Positions 52,095 through 63,908 of a stretch of DNA of 64,000 nt are shown here, one piece after another. The DNA lies in assembly GCA_963969395.1 (NCBI GenBank), contig OZ017795.1:11036001-11100000 (forward strand). The letters run 5' to 3'. How positions within the stretch are numbered: position 1 is the first letter of the stretch; every line of letters begins with the position of its first letter. Source of the DNA: Pseudoscleropodium purum (Eukaryota > Streptophyta > Bryopsida > Hypnales > Brachytheciaceae). A program made the position numbers and the translations under genes. The notes beneath the pieces were generated by a model that searched no databases, was not told the DNA's origin, and worked only from the letters and a program-made list of their open reading frames with translations.

Positions 52095-52154
52095 ATGAAG
52101 CATTTAGAAAGTGCCAATGGCTTTTTTTACCTTAGACCTACTGCAAGCTTATAG
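52095..52154 (+). pseudogene. 19-codon stub of the fusion gene start
   Basis: ATG AAG CAT TTA as in the left gene, then divergent GAAAGTGCC and a TAG after 19 codons. The inverted repeat ends inside codon 5, so the right arm supplies promoter and start codon to unrelated sequence. Confidence 0.6.
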
Positions 52155-52380
52155 TATTTATCATTGACTCAACGATAAACTATTCAAAATCAGATTACAT
52201 TACTTTTGACATTAAATTAAAGTTGACACGATACATTTTTAAATTCTTTAGAGTCAGTCCATCTATATCTTATCTATTTTCACTTTTCATCAAGTTGATG
52301 ATACATTTCTAATACTCTAGCATCATCAGTTGTTTAAGGGATGTGTATTTAAATTAATATTTTGGGTACTTTTTCTTGCA

Positions 52381-55215
52381 GAACATTTCATACACCTGAA
52401 GAGTTTACAACTTCTGTACCTACACTACCTGAAGGAGTTTTTCAGTGTGATGGAATTCCTCGAGCAAAATGGAATACGATGCCAGTTACTATCAGAAACA
52501 ATGCTAGGGATGATGTCGCAAATGCAATTTGTTATAATGTGGATCCCGAGCTTGTCATCGATACAAATGGAGAGCCTTTGGGTGATGATCGAGTGGCCAT
52601 TCAAATTGCAGAGTCTTTATGTGAAGAGGAAGTTCCATCCTCTTGGATGTGGTCAATGCGATCTTGGCACATTAAACAAGTATTTCTGAATGGTGCCAGT
52701 TTGTATGACCATGACCAAACGTACATTTACAATACAGCTGTGTCTACCGCGAACAGAAGAGTTCGTTAAGGACTTCGACGGTATGAAAGCATGCGTGAAA
52801 GGCTTGAGCCTAATCTTCCTCCAAAAAAGGAATCCCTCCTCACAATGTAGTCTATTGTTGAAGTATCAACTATAACATGTTGTATGAAAAATTGCTTACA
52901 GCCTTTCCCACGTGGACAAATTCAAGCCATCCGGTGCCAACTTCATGTGAATGACGGAGTGTATGCCCGCAAGAAGTGTCTTCTTGAGGTACATCAGCAA
53001 ATCCACAAAGACAATGACGGCAAGGATTGTATCATCTTGAAAGGAAGGGAAGTGTGTCCTCTAGCTTGGTACACCATCCACGGTATATCAAAAGCAACTT
53101 TCTATAGGTACAAGGAAATGGCTAGAGCTGGGAAGCAAGCAGAGGGGCACGGGAATTCGGGGTCCAAGAAACCCCGTATACGTACCTTGCAAGCAACTGC
53201 CACGCTTCGGACATTGCTTGTGTTGAATGCAGACAAAATGCCACATAAAACTAGGACAATGGAGTCTGGAGAGAAAGTGACCACAATGGTTTTGCCATCA
53301 CCATTTCGTTGGCATGACCAATTGCTAATCCTCAATGAGGCCAATGCAATGTTGAATTTACAGCCAATATCATCTAGTGGCTTGAGCAACATTCGGTGTG
53401 CTTCTTTTCCAGAGTATGCACCAAAGGCTCGAGGAGATACTTTTACGCGTTGTGGCTTGTGTGATCGATACAAGCAACTCAGATGTACATGCACTCCATT
53501 TTCAGTTGCACAAGAAAAGTGGTCTACACTTTTTTAATATTCACCTTGTAGGCCAAAGGGCACATAGAGAATTGTGCTATGCAAATCGTTATATATCTGA
53601 AAAATACCCTGACAAAATGCTCACTATCATTCATGACAAAATGGATCACTCTAAGACGGCTTCGCCACACTTCTCTCACAAGACCAAGTCGATAGATCCT
53701 TTTATGAAGATGCCCATTGCTGTGACGGGTATGATAGCACATGGTCATGGTGATGTCTGATATGCACACTATGGCCTCAACATATTTCCAACAGACTCAA
53801 ACCATACTGTTGGATCCATTGCAAAATTATTGCGTGATTTAGAAACACCTCTAAAGAATTCTTCCCGCAATTTATTTTCAGTAGAAGAAGGGCAATCCTT
53901 GTTAACAAAGGCGCTTTTGAGTGGTTCAGAAGCTTGCTTGGATTCACTACTTCCCCCTTTTGATGAATCACTTTTGGCTCATCCTCTTCCACCAATATTA
54001 ACTTTGCAGCTTGATAATTGCTCTGGAGACAACAAGAACCGATGGGTTTTTGCCTATTGCTCTTTGCTAGTGTACAAAGGCATTTTCAAGGAGGTATACA
54101 TAAATTTCTTTATTGTTGGGCATACTCACAAAGACATCGATGCTCTTTTTGGTCGATGGAGCACGAAGTTGAAAATGAATGACTACCCAACACTTCCGAA
54201 GTTGATGAAATCATTTATAGATTGTGAATCACACCCAGTAATTCTTCATCTTATAGAGGAGGTTCCGGACTTCAAGACATTTGTGCATGGATATTTGGGC
54301 ACAAGTGGAAATTTTTTAGAAGGTCATTCTTTTTCCCAACAGTTCAAGTTTTCTATGAATTCTGATGGATGGCCCATAATGGAGTATAAGAACCTTTGCA
54401 CTGACAAGGACTGGTTGCCGAAAAATGGCAAAGAAATTCGGTTGTGGAATGAGACTGAAGATGGGCATCCTAACGTACCCAATGGTAGTCCACTACCTCT
54501 AAAACCGGAGCAGATTAAAGCCTTTGTTGAGGTAAAAAAAGGATTAAATGGTTTCATTGCTTATTGGAACCAAATGGCCAACGACGATGCCTCTGGAGAA
54601 TTTAGACGAAAAAACGATCCCATCAAGAAGTATTGGGTGGGTGTTAGAGCTACATTTGATGCACCTCTACAAGTGCGAGAGAGGCTATTAGATGCTTTCT
54701 GGCCTACTTCTAGAGTCACACATGACGACGTTGACCGAAGGCAAAGAGATGGCACAATGAATGAAGAAGAAGCAGAGGATCGCCCTTTTGTTGGACGTAG
54801 GCATGATCGTCCTCCACCTTCATTTCGTATTGTACGTGATACGCATGCAGGTTCATTTGTTGTAGTGCGCCCTGCAGATGGTGACCCAAAGCCATTTTGG
54901 CTTGCAAGGGCGATTACAAAGCCGAATCCAGATCCATCGCACATAAAACAAATCCAAATTCAGTATTGGACACCAGCTTCGGATCGAAACATTGACATGG
55001 AGACTTATGGTGGGTGGGACACAAATGGAGGGATTCAATGGCGTGAAGACACAATAATATCTCCAACATGGTCGAATAGAGATTGTATTATGACAGCATG
55101 GAAGCCTAGTTTTAGAAATGGAACAACAAACCTGCGAGCATCAATTTCGAAAAAGCAAATTGAGATCATCAAAGCATCATTGGCAGCTTTTATGGTTGAA
55201 GAAGAGACTAGCTAG
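52381..55215 (+). pseudogene. DUF7869-like (DDE-type) transposase, decayed
   Basis: Coding begins after a strong acceptor (TTTTTCTTGCAG, to 52380); any earlier exon is not identified. One frame runs with TAA at 52767 and TAG at 52848, shifts by one in a T-run near 53530, then has TGA at 53758 before a long open stretch to 55215. Recognisable parts: a DNA-binding-like region (YTIHGISKATFYRYKEMAR), a Cys-rich FTRCGLCDRYKQL segment, HDKMDHSKTASPHFSHK (about 53635), LQLDNCSGDNKNRWVFAYC (about 54005) and FFIVGHTHKDIDALFGRWS (about 54110). The spaced D..D..D/E pattern with GHTH-D-ID matches the DUF7869 family found in many eukaryotic transposon-like genes; naming is from memory. The C-terminus holds an SFVVVRPADGDPKPFWLAR module. 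With four lesions this copy cannot make the full protein. Confidence 0.75.
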
Positions 55216-55815
55216 AATCTTCAATCCACGGATGAAGAATTCGTACTTAAATAAGTGAAGTGTTGTTTATATAGTTGTAAATATTATTTTTAGTTTTTGC
55301 ATATTTTGAGCTCTACACATGGATATATGAATGTATTAAGTTTGTTATGATACAAAAGCAATCTAGCGCCGGATGACTACTGATTTCTATCAATGAAATC
55401 ATTTTTCTTATTATGATGTTTTTGAATTCTCTGCAAATGTATTGCACAATCATAAGGGATAGAAATAATTATGTTTCTTTTTATTACAATATGGAATAAA
55501 GAGTCTTTAGACCCTAAATCTAAACACATGCAAGTCTCAATTTAATGGATTGTCTCACTTTACTGTCTTATTAATTGCAGTATTTCTATATTCATAATAA
55601 AATTTTGCAAAATTTAAATGTTCAATAAGCACTTGCCACTTTCCAAAATAATAAGTAAACGATTACACATGGAAATTGACATTTGAAAGTCTCAATATTC
55701 CCCTAATGTCTCAATTTAAGTAGAGCTTTTTCTACTACATTTTCAAGTTGTATGAAAATGAGACCTCACTTTGTCTCAAATTAATGAATATGGCCTTAAT
55801 TTGGGTGTTTAGGGG
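55216..55815. other. 3' flank of the transposase relic
   Basis: AT-rich, no gene seen. It may contain the 3' end of the DUF7869 element, but I could not find a terminal repeat. Confidence 0.4.
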
Positions 55816-55819
55816 TTAA

Positions 55820-56739
55820 CCCCTAAAGGACCAAGCTATGTTTTTGACAACATAGAAATTTTGGACAAGTGCATGTGACTAAAGATTTCTATGTTTTTGG
55901 CCCAAATTTTAATAGAAGATGTGGATGAGGAATATCTTTCACGTGCACTAAATTTTAAGACATTTGGAAATATGAGTCAAAAACTATGGCTTGATATGTA
56001 GTTTGTTTTTCAACTTGGGCAATCTAGGTAGATTTGAAAATTTTTTTTTTTTTAAATCCAAATTTGAAATTGATTTTCAAAATTTATACACACATAAAAA
56101 GATTTAAATCATTCCATTTTGATCAATGAATCAAAAGTTATGAGGTGTTTTAGTTTGTAGGTAGTTATGGATTTTCTATTCCAAAATAAACTTTGAAGTC
56201 TTTTATTTTACTCAATTTTCAATATTTTTGGGGAATAAAAAAAAAACATTATGTGAAGATTGTTAATTAAAATATTAAAACCATTGGAATTGGCATTTTT
56301 CAATTCCATAAATAAATTGTTAACAATATAGTATTTTGAATCATTCTTTACATCTTTCAACTTACTATATAATTCCTATATGTTGTACAATTTCAAATGA
56401 TCTAAAAGTTTTCTAACATATAGCCAACATGCCTTGAAGAATTAATCCAAAGAAAAACCACCATTTTGAACATTTTTTCATACAAATGTGACTTTGTGAA
56501 GAGCAACTATCCGGTTATTTGTAAGGACAAAAAAATGATTTTTGTCACTTCAAATGCTAATATCTTGCAATCCATGAGGTGGAATTTTTTGAATTTTTTT
56601 TACATCTTTTCATACTAGTGTCATACAAAATCCTATGGTTACATGTGTCCAAATTTGTTTTCCTAAAATTTGAAACTTATACAAGAAATGACAATTTTGG
56701 AGCGTTTTTGGCGAAAACATAGTCATGGAACTTTAGGGG
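55820..56739. mobile_element. TTAA-flanked element, copy 1 (920 bp)
   Basis: TTAA (55816-55819), then CCCCTAAAGGACCAAG; the right end is GGAACTTTAGGGG, then TTAA (56740-56743). The short terminal inverted repeat CCCCTAAAG/CTTTAGGGG with TTAA on both sides fits the piggyBac superfamily. There is no coding capacity. The interior is shared with 57756-58591 and, inverted, with 30264-31111. Confidence 0.65.
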
Positions 56740-57755
56740 TTAAAGCTTAGTTATAGAGAATAGTAAATGTTAAGCTTCTAGGTATATGCTCAAGACTTAG
56801 CATATCCTATAGTCCACAATTGTGCCTTATATTTGTGGTTCTTAGAATGGAGACTTCAAAAGAATGCTATTGGTTTTATGGGGATTATTCTACCATTAAT
56901 GTCAATGATAATTGTCATAGTCATATACTTTAGGAGTGGTTCACAAACATTTGTCATATGCCTTTAATTTGTTACTTGAGTTGATACAAGTGTAAATATT
57001 GGACGCCAAGGATTTGACAAAAGCATTTTGCTTTACCAATGAAAGACAAATATTTTTGACAAAGAGAAGGCAAAGATTTTGCAAAAAGTCAAATGATTTT
57101 GACAAAAGTATTAGGAAGACCATTGCTTTTGTAAAAAGTCAAACATTTTTTACATGAGCGTTATTTCATTTCCTACAAGTCAGACTTCTTTAATATTTTA
57201 GATATGTACATTTGATATAGTTAGGTGACTTTGAGGATATATTACTCCACTACTTGGAATATACAAATAGATCTTCAAATCCACATATGTGACTTCTTGA
57301 AGCACCTTTCTAACCCTTAGATTTTTTTTTCTTGTTTTGCAATAGATCCTAGATTTCTTTGAAGTAACTTCAATATATACTACTACTACTACAAATTGCA
57401 AGATGAAGTCAATCTTGCCAACACAAGTCTTAGAGTCTTATAGCTAAGTTTTTTTCTTGTATTTCAAATGTACATACACCTTCCTATACTACTAGTAGTA
57501 CCAAGAATCATTGCAAACTTGAACATGCTACAAAATAATATGTCTTACATATAGATGAAACAATTAATGTTGTAAATACATTTAGATTCCATTGCTCTCT
57601 TTATTGACAAATACAATCAACTTATAAATTAAAAATTAAAAATGTTCAAGATAGAAATCCTTAAATTTGTGAATTTTTAATTTTGAAACTTCTAAATTTG
57701 TAAATCTACAATTGATAAATTGATAAATTTGGAAATGTAAAAGTTGTACATTTAA

Positions 57756-58591
57756 CCCCTTAAAGGACCAACCATTCTGATTGTGACCAACATTTCAAAC
57801 ACACTATATTTTTTCCTCCATCTAATTTTTTGTAGATGGTAGTTGTGGTAGTTTAAGAAAAATAATAATAATAATTGTGTGGCATAGATGTTAAAAAAAA
57901 TTCTTAAAATTCTTAAATTCTTGGGATAGAACTATAGAAGTGCCATTGATGACAAAAAACAATTTTTTTCTTAAAAATTGACCCTTTAGAAGTGACTTCA
58001 ATAAATAAGAAATCTTCAAAAATCATCATATTGTCATATTGACAACTTAACATTTATAACTTCAAAAATAAAATTCTTATAAAAATTACAAATATTCAAT
58101 CTATAATCAATTTCTATAGCAATAAATGTTGAATAGTGTAGTAACCATATAGATATGGTCAATGGATCGTTTTTAACAATTATTGTTGAAAGTCATCATC
58201 AAATTACCATTCTAAGTTGCATTTTATAATACATATTTGCAATATTAAAAGAATGAAAATCAAGTTGTTTTTGGATTTTTTTCCAAAACTTTTAACTCAA
58301 TTCTTTAGTATCATTTATTTTAAATTCAATATCAATAGTGCAGAATTAAGGTTAAGAATCTAATTCCAAGTCTTATAATCTAGTTGCACAAGGTACAAAA
58401 AATTTCATTTTCTTTACTTCAAACACAATTATCTTGCAATCCATGGGGTCAAAGTTTTAAAAATTTCTTCTATACATTCTTATATTGGTCTAATGCAAGA
58501 TTCTATTTTTTTTTTAATTATTTTTTTCTTTACAATAAAAATGGCAATTTTGAATGATTTTCAATGAAAAAAAGTTTAGAGACTTTAAGGG
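57756..58591. mobile_element. TTAA-flanked element, copy 2 (836 bp)
   Basis: TTAA (57752-57755), CCCCTTAAAGGACCAACC at the start, GACTTTAAGGG at the end, then TTAA (58592-58595). The shared interior includes TATCTTGCAATCCATG (compare 56565 and 58430). Confidence 0.65.
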
Positions 58592-58595
58592 TTAA

Positions 58596-60060
58596 AGAAA
58601 ATAAGCAATTTTTAATGTCTAAGTAATATATTGAAGGTTTTATTTACAAAAAATAGGTATTGTGGCTTGAAGTAATGAATTATATTTCTTGGCTTTACAT
58701 TATGATATAAAATCAAGAACATAATTTTTACACATGTATCTAGTGCTTCAAAATGAGATTAGGCTTTGACACCAAATTCATGAATTTTATCTAACTATAG
58801 TACATAATTCACCCCCTTCTCTTGAAGCTTATGATAGCCTTGCATCATTTGAACATCTAAATAACAAAATAATCTTTCAAACAAATAGATCTCCAAAATG
58901 TCACAATCATGTGCAAACATAAATAAAAAATAAAAAATTCAAGACATAGATTAGTCTACAAGTTTATAGTTGTTAATATCAAATATATTTGATGGGATTC
59001 CAAGATCAGAGTCAAGTTGTGCTTCCAATTCTTTACTAGCATAGTCACTTGACACCTAATATATTTACAATATACATTCTATTTTGTGATTTCCAACTGC
59101 CCAGTTTTGCACCAAGAATGAAGACCATTTAAAAGATGCTTTACAATTAAATAGAGGCTGAACCAATTTCCCTTGAAATAGATTGCACAATTTTCAACCT
59201 TTAGTCCAATTACAAGTGAAGATTTCAACCTTTTGTCCAATCATAAGTAAGGATTTGGGGCCTTTTACCCAACAAATTGACCTAGTCTCAAGACATATAG
59301 TGTTCTTTAGCATGATAAATATATGCCAAACAAACCCTGCCACATAAGGTAAAACAACCCATCATGGTCAAATGACCCGTAATAGACACATAAGAGATCA
59401 CTCCATGATGATTATTTTCAATTTATGAAAGTTTGGGCCACCATCAATGTCTCACCTAATACTATTGGAGTGATTAGTGACCCCATTAAGAACACATAGC
59501 TTTTTCAATGTAAATCATTGCAGAAAATGACTTTTTCAAGGCCCTCCAAGTTAGAAAATATTTTGACTATTTTAGGTGAAGAAGGTGAGCATTATGGATA
59601 CAATTTTTGTTGGTTGTATAGTAGTCTACAGACTGTTTTGGGCAAATCACTTCCAAAAATCATAGCAAACTTATACTTTATTGAAAAAATATAATTTCAA
59701 TTACTGTTGTTGTTTCTTACACTTGTCCGTTGTGGCGAAAAAATTAAAAAATTCAGCCATGACATGAGTGCAAACTCAAAATTCTGACTATGATGGGCTG
59801 TTTTACCTTACTTAGGACAATGTATTACAAAAAAATCACTGAAGGTCAATAAACCTACTTTTATCGAGGTCGTGTATTACTTCATGAAAATACCATGAAA
59901 AAGTAGCATGTAGAGACACATATGCTAATATATTAATGCTGCGATACTTGAAATCCCAAACAACTCACTGAATAGGATCGACTCTGTCGGTGTATGCAGA
60001 AGAAAGGGCGATCGATTACGGGCGCAAGATTCTAGCTAGCTCGCATCCCCAGCTCCCATG
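58596..60060. other. AT-rich intergenic repeats
   Basis: No gene seen. 59460-59690 is a diverged copy of the spacer sequence at 43130-43350. Confidence 0.5.
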
Positions 60061-60061
60061 A

Positions 60062-60428
60062 ATGGATCATAGGCATTCGTGCCGAGCTCACGGACCGGAC
60101 CCCATTCCTTTGGTTGTGTGTCACGGTGATTATGTCCAAGATTGTCGCTTGCTGCCTCAAGCTCAAGCTATGCACGTTGTGGCGAACGAATGGTTTACTA
60201 CTTCCCAACCATTATCTCGCACACTTGTGAGATGGAATGCTAGCTCAGGAGGAGCGCCAGAACCGAAAGCTGCCGAAGTGCTACTGTTCTGTGGCCCCAT
60301 CAAATCGTTGGATTCGTACCCAGGTCATACGGTGGGCTGTTCAAACGTACCGAATTCGTGACGTACACCATACGCGGAAGGGCTGGAAGTTCCTCCGTGA
60401 CTACCGCATCCACCACCGCAGCTCGTGA
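60062..60428 (+). CDS. Unrecognised GC-rich open frames
   Basis: Two overlapping plus-strand frames (60062-60361 and 60237-60428) in a GC-rich island. The second begins MLAQEERQNRKLPKCYC and is basic with many Trp and Arg residues (RWIRTQVIRWAVQTYRIR). Neither matches a family I know. At most one is real; the island may be a degraded host exon or a transposon fragment. Confidence 0.25.
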
Positions 60429-60486
60429 CGAAACATTGTATGGATATCCCGACGTAAGGATCGGACTACATATTAATTATAGCTAG

Positions 60487-60750
60487 TGGAAGGAAGTTTG
60501 GGACTCGGAACGTGCGGGCAAAACAGTTACTCTGCTCTGGCAATTTTGGCACCGAGCAGTTGCAATTCTTACTTCCTCCTTAAGAGAATCTGGTACAACT
60601 GTGGCTCAAAAACTACATGTGGATTCTTTGCGTTGGTGGGTTCCTACGTTGAATTACCAAATACACCATTTAGATGTCAAGCGAAATTTCTCCAAAAAAG
60701 ATCATCAAACTTCTCACTCTCAGATGCAGAATTATATTATTAGCAGTTAA
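60487..60750 (+). CDS. Open segment, tryptophan-rich, unknown
   Basis: An 87-codon open stretch directly after a TAG, without an early ATG, so it would be an internal exon or fragment. It starts WKEVWDSERAGKTVTLLWQF and includes LRWWVPTL. Trp-rich spacing of this kind occurs in the C-terminal regions of non-LTR retrotransposon polyproteins, but the resemblance is weak. Confidence 0.2.
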   Translation, partial: WKEVWDSERAGKTVTLLWQFWHRAVAILTSSLRESGTTVAQKLHVDSLRWWVPTLNYQIHHLDVKRNFSKKDHQTSHSQMQNYIISS

Positions 60751-60995
60751 GCTTATATCTCCAAATAATGAAACTACTTGAAATGTGTTTCAAAAATAAT
60801 GACGACCAAACTGACGTCCGTCATTACGTATGTACCTGCAACAGTATATTTGAAACTGCTCGTTGTTCTGGACATTATTTCCTTCATCAGTGTGCATCAA
60901 GCACAAATGTTTGTGAAATACAACAGTTGGTGTAACACAATCTGAAAGATGCGAGACATTGTTGAAGAATTGGAATTCCAAATTAGCAGTGTTGT

Positions 60996-61247
60996 TCATT
61001 GTGGTCTGAATTTGAGGCAGAATAAATAGATAAAAATGCCGAGCTGTACAAAACCATTGCGAGAGAGAACAAGGTTTCCACCTTCATTCCAGAAAATACC
61101 TCGACGGAGAAACCATTCCCAATCGGGAGACCGCGAGCGCAAGTTCTTCTGTACTTGGCGCCCATCAAGATATTCCATCAGAGTAAATTTCTCACTCTGT
61201 TGCAGAAAATTCAAAACTTCTCTTGTGCAATCACTGAGTAGAGGCAC
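60996..61247 (-). CDS. Unrecognised ORF (83 aa)
   Basis: ATG at 61247. The first 70 residues look like a coherent globular sequence (TREVLNFLQQSEKFTLMEYL, then DWEWFLRRGIFWNEGGNLVL); the last 12 become hydrophobic and are probably intronic read-through. GC-richer than its flanks. No family is recognised. Confidence 0.25.
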   Translation of the reverse strand: MPLLSDCTREVLNFLQQSEKFTLMEYLDGRQVQKNLRSRSPDWEWFLRRGIFWNEGGNLVLSRNGFVQLGIFIYLFCLKFRPQ

Positions 61248-61259
61248 CAGTTGCTAACG

Positions 61260-63660
61260 CCCAGTACCCAACCTGGAGGGTGCACTATTTCCAACCTTAG
61301 GCCGGAACTCAAGCTTGGAATTTGTTTTTTTTGTCCTTTCAAGGTTCATTAGGACTAATAAGATTATCTGAAGTAGTGAGCAGGAAAGTATTGTCTTGAA
61401 TGATCATAATTGGAAGACTTTAGACATAGCTTGTGGGTCAAGGGTACTTTTTGCCTTTCAAAATGTATTGTAATTTCAAATTTCAAAATATAAATCTGAA
61501 AAATTAGCAATCCCCATATATCCTATCTTCCTACTTGGGAAAAATATCCACCAAATCATACTAAGGAGAATGTGCTCCCAAAATTAAAAAATGATTGGAT
61601 ACTAGTGCCTCCACTTTAACATGTAAAGTTCTTGAGGCTCCCATGAAGCTTTTTTGTAAAAGTTTTTGAAAGATTAGTTACAAAAGGTTCACATGAAGTT
61701 GATTTTTAGCACATGAAAGTGAACATTTAATCAAAGCTACAAATTTGTTTAAGCTTTGTGGTTTTGTTCCTACAATCAGATGTCTCAATGAAAAGCTATG
61801 GGGCCCTGAAAGTCTAGAGGCAATAGGAACAACTTAGGTAGCATGCCAATAGAGAAGGTAAGCAATCATGCTACTTATGAATTTTTTTCCATTAATAGGA
61901 AAATCTTTGGAAAATCTTTTGCAAAAAAGCTCATCAACTTTTGAAAATCTCTTGCAATTTGTAAAGTTGAAATTCTTGAAATTTTTTTCACATATTTGAA
62001 TTGTTTGTCCTAACTTTTCACCTTTCAATTTAAAAGAAAAAATTCCCGCATTGCACAAGAAATCATCAAAAAATGACAAGTATATTGCCAATTTACTTAT
62101 AATAACCTCCTTGCATTGTAGGGTGATTTAGTATAAGTTAGACATCTCAATTGCTTCTAAATTGTTTTTATAAGTTAACCTAACATCATATACTAATAAA
62201 TGGTCAAAATCTTTATTTTCAAATAGAGCAATAATATTACTCCAGAGGGCCCAAAGTTTGCTAACCATTTTTCACAAAAATGAAGAAAAGTTTTTTTTTC
62301 TCACTTCAAATGTTATAATCATTCACTCTACATGGTCAAATGGACAGAAGTTTTTTCCACACTCTAGTGAAATACTTTGCTTCAATTTTACATAATTGAA
62401 ATTTTTATAAAAAAATTTCAATTTTCATTTTTGGAAAGCAAACCCAAAACCTACATTATTTGACCATATCTCCTTGAAAAAACAATTTGATGCTTTAGGA
62501 ATTAAATAATCTATATAAATCACCATAAATAGAGATTGACATTTTGATCTCATAGAAAAAAATTCTTATGAAAATTACAAATATTGAATCCGCAATTAGA
62601 AGGATTTCACAATTTGGGTATTATATTTATTGAAAAATATTAGTTAAGATAGTAATAGATCAATGGACCAAATTTTACATCTTTTATTTTATAGTCATCT
62701 TGGAAATATTCTTCTAATTTGTATTAATATTATAATACATCTTTACAATGAGCTTTGAATTACCTTATTTTTTACAAGGAGTTAATTTTGGAATTTTTGT
62801 AATATTTTTCTCAAAAGCTTTGGATATGCGCTAAATACTAAGGAAACAAATATTCACATATAATTTCTAAATCCTCTTTCTCAGGATATTTAAGGCTTAC
62901 TTGTGTGCTAATATTTTCCTTTTGAATTTTGTCATCTTGTGAATGGATGGGATATATAAATTAGAATTAGCAAGAGCTCAACCACTTATAGATAGTTAAA
63001 TCAAAGCAAGATTTATGTTTGAAGTAGAATTTCAACTCTCATTTAGGCATTGTAAAAATATTTATTAAAAAGAATTTGAAATAAAAAGTCAAATGAACAA
63101 ATTAATTTCATCTCCAAAATCCTTTTTAAGATTTAAAGTTTTCAATCAAAATTTATGAACAAATTTTAGAGAGGGATTGGACAGACAATTCTTTGACATT
63201 TTCAGACATCTTCTTCGAATTTTTGTTCATAACTTTTGATTGGAGGTTCTAAATCTCAATTTGATTTTTTGTATATGAAAATTAGCTTGATTTTCCAATT
63301 TTTCTTAGTTTGAAGTTTTCAAGATAAAGTTATTCTACTATGCCAAAATGAGGTCTACTTTGAACATAATTTCTTTGTTTTGGCAATGATTGGTCAAGCT
63401 TTCATCTTCAAATTATTCCATACCCACATTCGAGGAACCATAATGGACAATGGTTTTCATTATAAAAACTACATCTCCACCATTCCTGCAAATGTCAATG
63501 AAGCAATCTTTTCATTTTGCCATCAAATTTTCTTTGGTCAAATGACATTGATATTTGATTCAATGGATTCTTTGAATTTTCCACAAACCTTCTTTACATT
63601 TATTGGCAAATTTGTTTGTTTGTTCCCAAAATTAACCAAAAAAATTTGGAGCACACTAAA
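61260..63660. other. AT-rich intergenic repeats
   Basis: No gene seen. 62290-62480 is a diverged copy of the interior of the TTAA-flanked family (CTTCAAATG followed by a degraded CATGG segment). Confidence 0.5.
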
Positions 63661-63686
63661 TTAATAAATGTTTTGCTACTATCCCG

Positions 63687-63908
63687 GTGCTGAAGCTAAT
63701 TCTCCACGATGTGTGGATGAATTTCATGGATGATGACTCAGGAGAGGAAAAGGCCGCCTCTGTAAGGTCTACTAAATGTTACGCTAGCCTTCTTTCCCCT
63801 GCAGGCTTTACCAGACAAAGTACGCACAGCACTAACTCCACTGCCTCGATTCATCGAACGACCTGCCAAAGTGCCTGTTGCTTGCCAGCAAGCCAGCCCT
63901 CCTCATAA
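63687..63908 (+). CDS. Unrecognised ORF at the window edge (73 aa)
   Basis: GC-richer DNA with an ATG at 63687. The product has an acidic N-terminal patch (FMDDDSGEEKAA) and a Ser/Thr-rich tail. It could be the edge of a host gene continuing outside the window. No domain is recognised. Confidence 0.2.
   Translation: MLKLILHDVWMNFMDDDSGEEKAASVRSTKCYASLLSPAGFTRQSTHSTNSTASIHRTTCQSACCLPASQPSS

Larger units (their letters stand above)
47916..52107. repeat. Right arm of the 4.1-kb inverted repeat
   Basis: Reverse complement of 38732-42837, 86 bp longer because the palindrome array has one more unit. It includes the ATG AAG CAT TTA start at 52095, after which the sequence departs from the left gene. 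The arms look almost identical while both outward genes carry several lesions. Confidence 0.95.

Noticed and set aside
55808..55827. Interstitial telomere repeat (TTTAGGG)
   Set aside because: Only single TTTAGGG words occur, always at the ends of the TTAA-flanked repeats; no tandem run.
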